From Prevotella sp. (GTDB taxonomy: Bacteria > Bacillota_I > Bacilli_A > ML615J-28 > CAG-313), in assembly GCA_023665755.1 (NCBI GenBank), contig JAMPDF010000002.1:306010-370009 (forward strand): 64,000 nucleotides of DNA, written 5' to 3'. Shown piece after piece: positions 61,535 to 64,000 of this stretch. Both the position numbers and the translations under genes were made by a program. Below the pieces are notes generated by a model. That model searched no databases and was not told the origin of the DNA. It worked only from the letters and a program-made list of their open reading frames with translations. Position 1 is the first letter of the stretch. Every line of letters begins with the position of its first letter.

Positions 61535-62077
61535 ATGACAGACGAAAAAAGACTCTTGAAAATCACGAATAGCAACAATCCTAGATTAATTGACGATGCC
61601 TTGAATGAGATTTATGAAACATATAAGCCACTATTGGTATTTATCGCTTCAAGATATTTAAATGATACTGAAGACATCAAAGATGTTGTACAAGAAACAT
61701 TTATTGAATTCTTTCAAAATATACATCGAGAGCACAAAAACATAAAGGCCTATTTGACAATTGCTTGCAAGCACCATGCGATTGATGTATTACGTAAAAA
61801 GAAACATATACAATATATGAGTGAGGATGAATTGAATGCAATCATTGATGAGGATTCAACACATCATAATAGTTTTAGTGAAATGATTCATGACTTGAGA
61901 TTATATCTCCAAGAAGAAGAGGTCAATATCATTGTTTTTCATTTGGTGGATGGCTTAACATTCCAAGAAATAGCAATGAAAATGTACACCAATGCAAATA
62001 CCATAAAAACAAGATATTATCGATCACTTAGAAAATATCAAAAACAGAAGGGATTGAAGGTATATGAAAAAAATTGA
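61535..62077 (+). CDS. RNA polymerase sigma-70 (ECF-type) factor
   Basis: A 180-residue factor with region 2 (LNDTEDIKDVVQETFIEFFQNIHREHKNIKAYLTIACKHHAIDVLRKKK) and region 4 (LTFQEIAMKMYTNANTIKTRYYRSLRKYQKQKGL). ATG 61535 after AAGAGGTAG is chosen; the frame extends 22 codons upstream. It overlaps the next gene, encoding a membrane protein that is probably its anti-sigma factor. Target promoters are unknown. Confidence 0.87.
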   Translation: MTDEKRLLKITNSNNPRLIDDALNEIYETYKPLLVFIASRYLNDTEDIKDVVQETFIEFFQNIHREHKNIKAYLTIACKHHAIDVLRKKKHIQYMSEDELNAIIDEDSTHHNSFSEMIHDLRLYLQEEEVNIIVFHLVDGLTFQEIAMKMYTNANTIKTRYYRSLRKYQKQKGLKVYEKN

Positions 62078-63551
62078 AATTGATTTTTTAAAACAAAGTC
62101 AAAAAGAGCTTCAAAATAGTATGTCATTTGACGAAATCAAAGATAAAATTCATATAGAACAAAATCAAGAAAGAAAACAATGGGGTGGAAAGAAGATATG
62201 GGGCTATAGTATAGTATTAGTTCTGATAGTCATAACAATTGGATTATCAATTCATACCATCCAAGTAGAAGCCGAAGAATATCAACAAGCCATTGCATTT
62301 TTCCAAAATTATCAACTCAAAAGTGATGGTTTAACCAAAGCCGAAATGAAAAGGGTATACCGAGATGTCACTACCAATGCTTTCCAATATGAAAAGACAG
62401 GGGAAGTCATATTAGAAAGTATTCAATCTAATGTTTTAGGGTATGAAATCAGCACTGAACAGGTTACATCAGGGTATTTAAAAAGCGTTTGGGCGTATTG
62501 GAATCAAATACATGAAACGAATCAAAATCAACAAAAGGGTACTCATTATGAAATCAAAGGTGAATACAAAAAACAAGCAAATGGACAAATCAATATGGAT
62601 CAGTGTGTATTTACAAAATGGATAGATGATGAAGAACTATGGCATGTTCAATTGAAACAATTTTATGTAACCCATTACCAAATTTATCCAGACTGCATTA
62701 TTTTATATGGAGATAATATTCTTTTTAAATCATCTACTGAAAAAACGGATTCATATGTTGTTGTGTTAAACCATGCAGGGGAGCTATTATGGGAAAAAAA
62801 ATTTGCGGAAACAACGAATATCTATGCAGTCTTTTATCACACAGATGACACATATGTAGTGATGAGTGAAGAAAATTACCAGTCGAATGTTTTAAACTAC
62901 ACAAAATTGGATGTCAAAGGTAATACAATCTTATCTAGAACCCATTCATTGAGTAGTGTTCAAAGGATAGGAAAAATAGTGAGATTAGAACATGACTTTT
63001 TAGTTTACATTCAGCATTCAGATGGTACTTATCAACTGATGAAAATGAATGATGATGGAGAAAAAATGGTAGGATATCATTATGAAAATGATGATCAGTG
63101 CTATTTCTTTACAGATATGTTAGACTATCATGGACAACTCTATTTATCTGGATATGCAATTCCCAAACCACAAAACGATATATCCAATAGAAGTGAAATT
63201 GCGGATATTATATATTACATTCATGAGCAAAAGAACGATATCATTTCAGATGAAGCATTAACTATTTTATTGAAAGCGCATTATCAAGCCGTTCTTTTGA
63301 TATGTAATGAAGAAACAGGTGAGCTTCAAACCTTTTATGCTCAAAATGGGGCGCTCGGGGGACAACTTTCTCGTAGTGAATTGGGTTATTTGATTTGGGA
63401 TGTTGAAACAATAGACATTACAACTTATTCTCCCGCAACAAGTTCATTTACTCTTGGTGGTATAAATAAAATAGTAGAATATGTGTTTGCGGAAGATGGA
63501 AATTGCATTGGTAAGAATCATACTGATGAAAGAATCATTTTTAGAAGATAA
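62064..63551 (+). CDS. Membrane protein, probable anti-sigma factor with extracellular sensor domain
   Basis: A 495-residue protein: cytoplasmic N-terminus of about 42 residues, one helix (about 45-66, KIWGYSIVLVLIVITIGLSI), then a large extracellular part. Residues about 205-360 have repeated strand pairs (YVVVLNHAGELLWEKKF, YTKLDVKGNTILSRTH, YQLMKMNDDGEKMVG), suggesting beta-propeller blades. It overlaps the ECF gene by 14 bases, the standard arrangement for a membrane anti-sigma. No zinc HxxxCxxC motif is seen in the N-terminus. Family unknown. Confidence 0.72.
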   Translation: MKKIEIDFLKQSQKELQNSMSFDEIKDKIHIEQNQERKQWGGKKIWGYSIVLVLIVITIGLSIHTIQVEAEEYQQAIAFFQNYQLKSDGLTKAEMKRVYRDVTTNAFQYEKTGEVILESIQSNVLGYEISTEQVTSGYLKSVWAYWNQIHETNQNQQKGTHYEIKGEYKKQANGQINMDQCVFTKWIDDEELWHVQLKQFYVTHYQIYPDCIILYGDNILFKSSTEKTDSYVVVLNHAGELLWEKKFAETTNIYAVFYHTDDTYVVMSEENYQSNVLNYTKLDVKGNTILSRTHSLSSVQRIGKIVRLEHDFLVYIQHSDGTYQLMKMNDDGEKMVGYHYENDDQCYFFTDMLDYHGQLYLSGYAIPKPQNDISNRSEIADIIYYIHEQKNDIISDEALTILLKAHYQAVLLICNEETGELQTFYAQNGALGGQLSRSELGYLIWDVETIDITTYSPATSSFTLGGINKIVEYVFAEDGNCIGKNHTDERIIFRR

Positions 63552-63588
63552 TTGTAAACTAAATTAAAATATGCTCCTCCTTTTCACG

Positions 63589-63617
63589 AATCCGTATCAA
63601 CTGATACGGATTTTTTT
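63589..63617 (+). terminator. Rho-independent terminator after the sigma/anti-sigma pair
   Basis: AATCCGTATC (63589-63598), AACT loop region, GATACGGATT (63603-63612), then T. Confidence 0.9.
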
Positions 63618-63695
63618 AACTCATCATGCAATCATAAATGGAAGAAAATCGTTCAATATGATATAATAAAAGAGGTATCATACACATATGGTTAC

Positions 63696-63739
63696 AACTT
63701 GCCAATTTGGTTAGTGAAAACTCAACCAATAGGCAAGTT
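63696..63739 (+). promoter_or_regulatory. Long hairpin with GAAA loop upstream of the XRE gene
   Basis: AACTTGCC (63696-63703) pairs with GGCAAGTT (63732-63739). Inside, TTGGTT (63707-63712) pairs with AACCAA (63724-63729), and AGT/ACT closes a GAAA tetraloop. No T run follows. It may be a leader RNA structure or, as DNA, an operator dyad. TATAAT at 63660-63665 lies upstream. Confidence 0.45.
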
Positions 63740-63818
63740 GAACAACCATTTGTCGCTTCACTTTACAAATAAAATTTGATAAAATAGAAGTGCCAAAAAG
63801 TAAAGGAGGTTATAAAAT

Positions 63819-64000
63819 ATGGAAACTTTTGGAATGCGTTTATCGAGGGTAAGAAGAGAAAATAATTTGACACAAGAAGATATCGCGGAAAAACTGCACA
63901 TCACAGCTCAGGCCGTAAGCAAATGGGAAAATGATGTTACATCACCAGATATAGATACACTAGTTAAATTATCAGAGCTTTTGCATATTTCGTTAGATGA
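63819..64000 (+). CDS. XRE-family transcriptional regulator (3' end outside window)
   Basis: The first 60 codons form a Cro/CI helix-turn-helix: FGMRLSRVRRENNLTQEDIAEKLHITAQAVSKWENDVTSPDIDTLVKLSELLHISLD. The start follows AAAGGAGG. The gene runs off the right edge, so its sensor or effector part is unseen. TAAAAT (63780-63785) with TTCACT 17 bases upstream is a possible promoter. Confidence 0.9.
   Translation, partial: METFGMRLSRVRRENNLTQEDIAEKLHITAQAVSKWENDVTSPDIDTLVKLSELLHISLD

Overview
This 64 kb window is chromosomal DNA of an AT-rich, low-GC Gram-positive bacterium (Bacillota). The gene content suggests a spore-former of the Erysipelotrichia/Coprobacillaceae type. Firmicute-style synteny (rpsF-ssb-rpsR, gdpP-rplI-dnaB, prfA-alr-prmC-ywlC-spoIIR, ytqA-ytqB) is combined with sporulation genes (spoIIR, spoIIID, a pdaA-type deacetylase, a SpoIIQ-like LytM protein) and a consensus Spo0A box. 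The taxonomic call is inference. No rRNA, tRNA or CRISPR array was seen.

Layout. 1-1.8 kb: end of a Nudix gene, then the rpsF-ssb-rpsR operon behind a probable S6:S18-binding leader. 1.8-7.2 kb: a two-component system with a peptide-antibiotic-type ABC transporter; both transcription units carry the same TTTAAG repeat architecture in their promoters, and a tiny cationic ORF follows. 7.4-17 kb: DegV, a GdpP phosphodiesterase fused in frame to ribosomal protein L9, dnaB, prfA, alr, prmC, ywlC, spoIIR and a GNAT protein. 17.1-24.6 kb: rpiB and a complete F-type ATP synthase operon whose c subunit carries Na+-binding residues. 24.6-27.3 kb: debris of a mobile element (tnpV, recombinase tail, acetyltransferases) between atpC and pyk. 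27.5-49.3 kb: mostly housekeeping genes (pyk, mnmM, a YtqA-type radical SAM protein, spoIIID, LysR/antiporter/MgtC, tex, acpP), plus pnuC behind a strong transcription-attenuation leader, a MarR regulator with a histone-like basic tail, pdaA, a secreted duplicated-domain protein behind a Spo0A box, an InlB-repeat membrane protein and rlmD.

49.3-57.1 kb is an accessory island, visibly richer in A/T than its surroundings. It holds a compact four-gene operon of undetermined function (dTMP-kinase-like P-loop kinase, endonuclease/exonuclease/phosphatase-fold enzyme, radical SAM enzyme, membrane-anchored HAD phosphatase), two promoter-terminator units that look like small RNAs or attenuators, a decayed PemK/MazF-type gene, an unknown small protein, a PD-(D/E)XK nuclease-like protein and the tail of a defence-type Vsr-like nuclease gene. 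It resembles a defence or genetic-conflict island, and the four-gene operon is the best candidate here for an undescribed system.

57.1-64 kb: a single-chain ABC transporter (ATPase plus FtsX permease), two overlapping YwaF/TMEM164-like membrane proteins, an ECF-type sigma factor with a probable membrane anti-sigma partner, and the start of an XRE-family regulator at the right edge.
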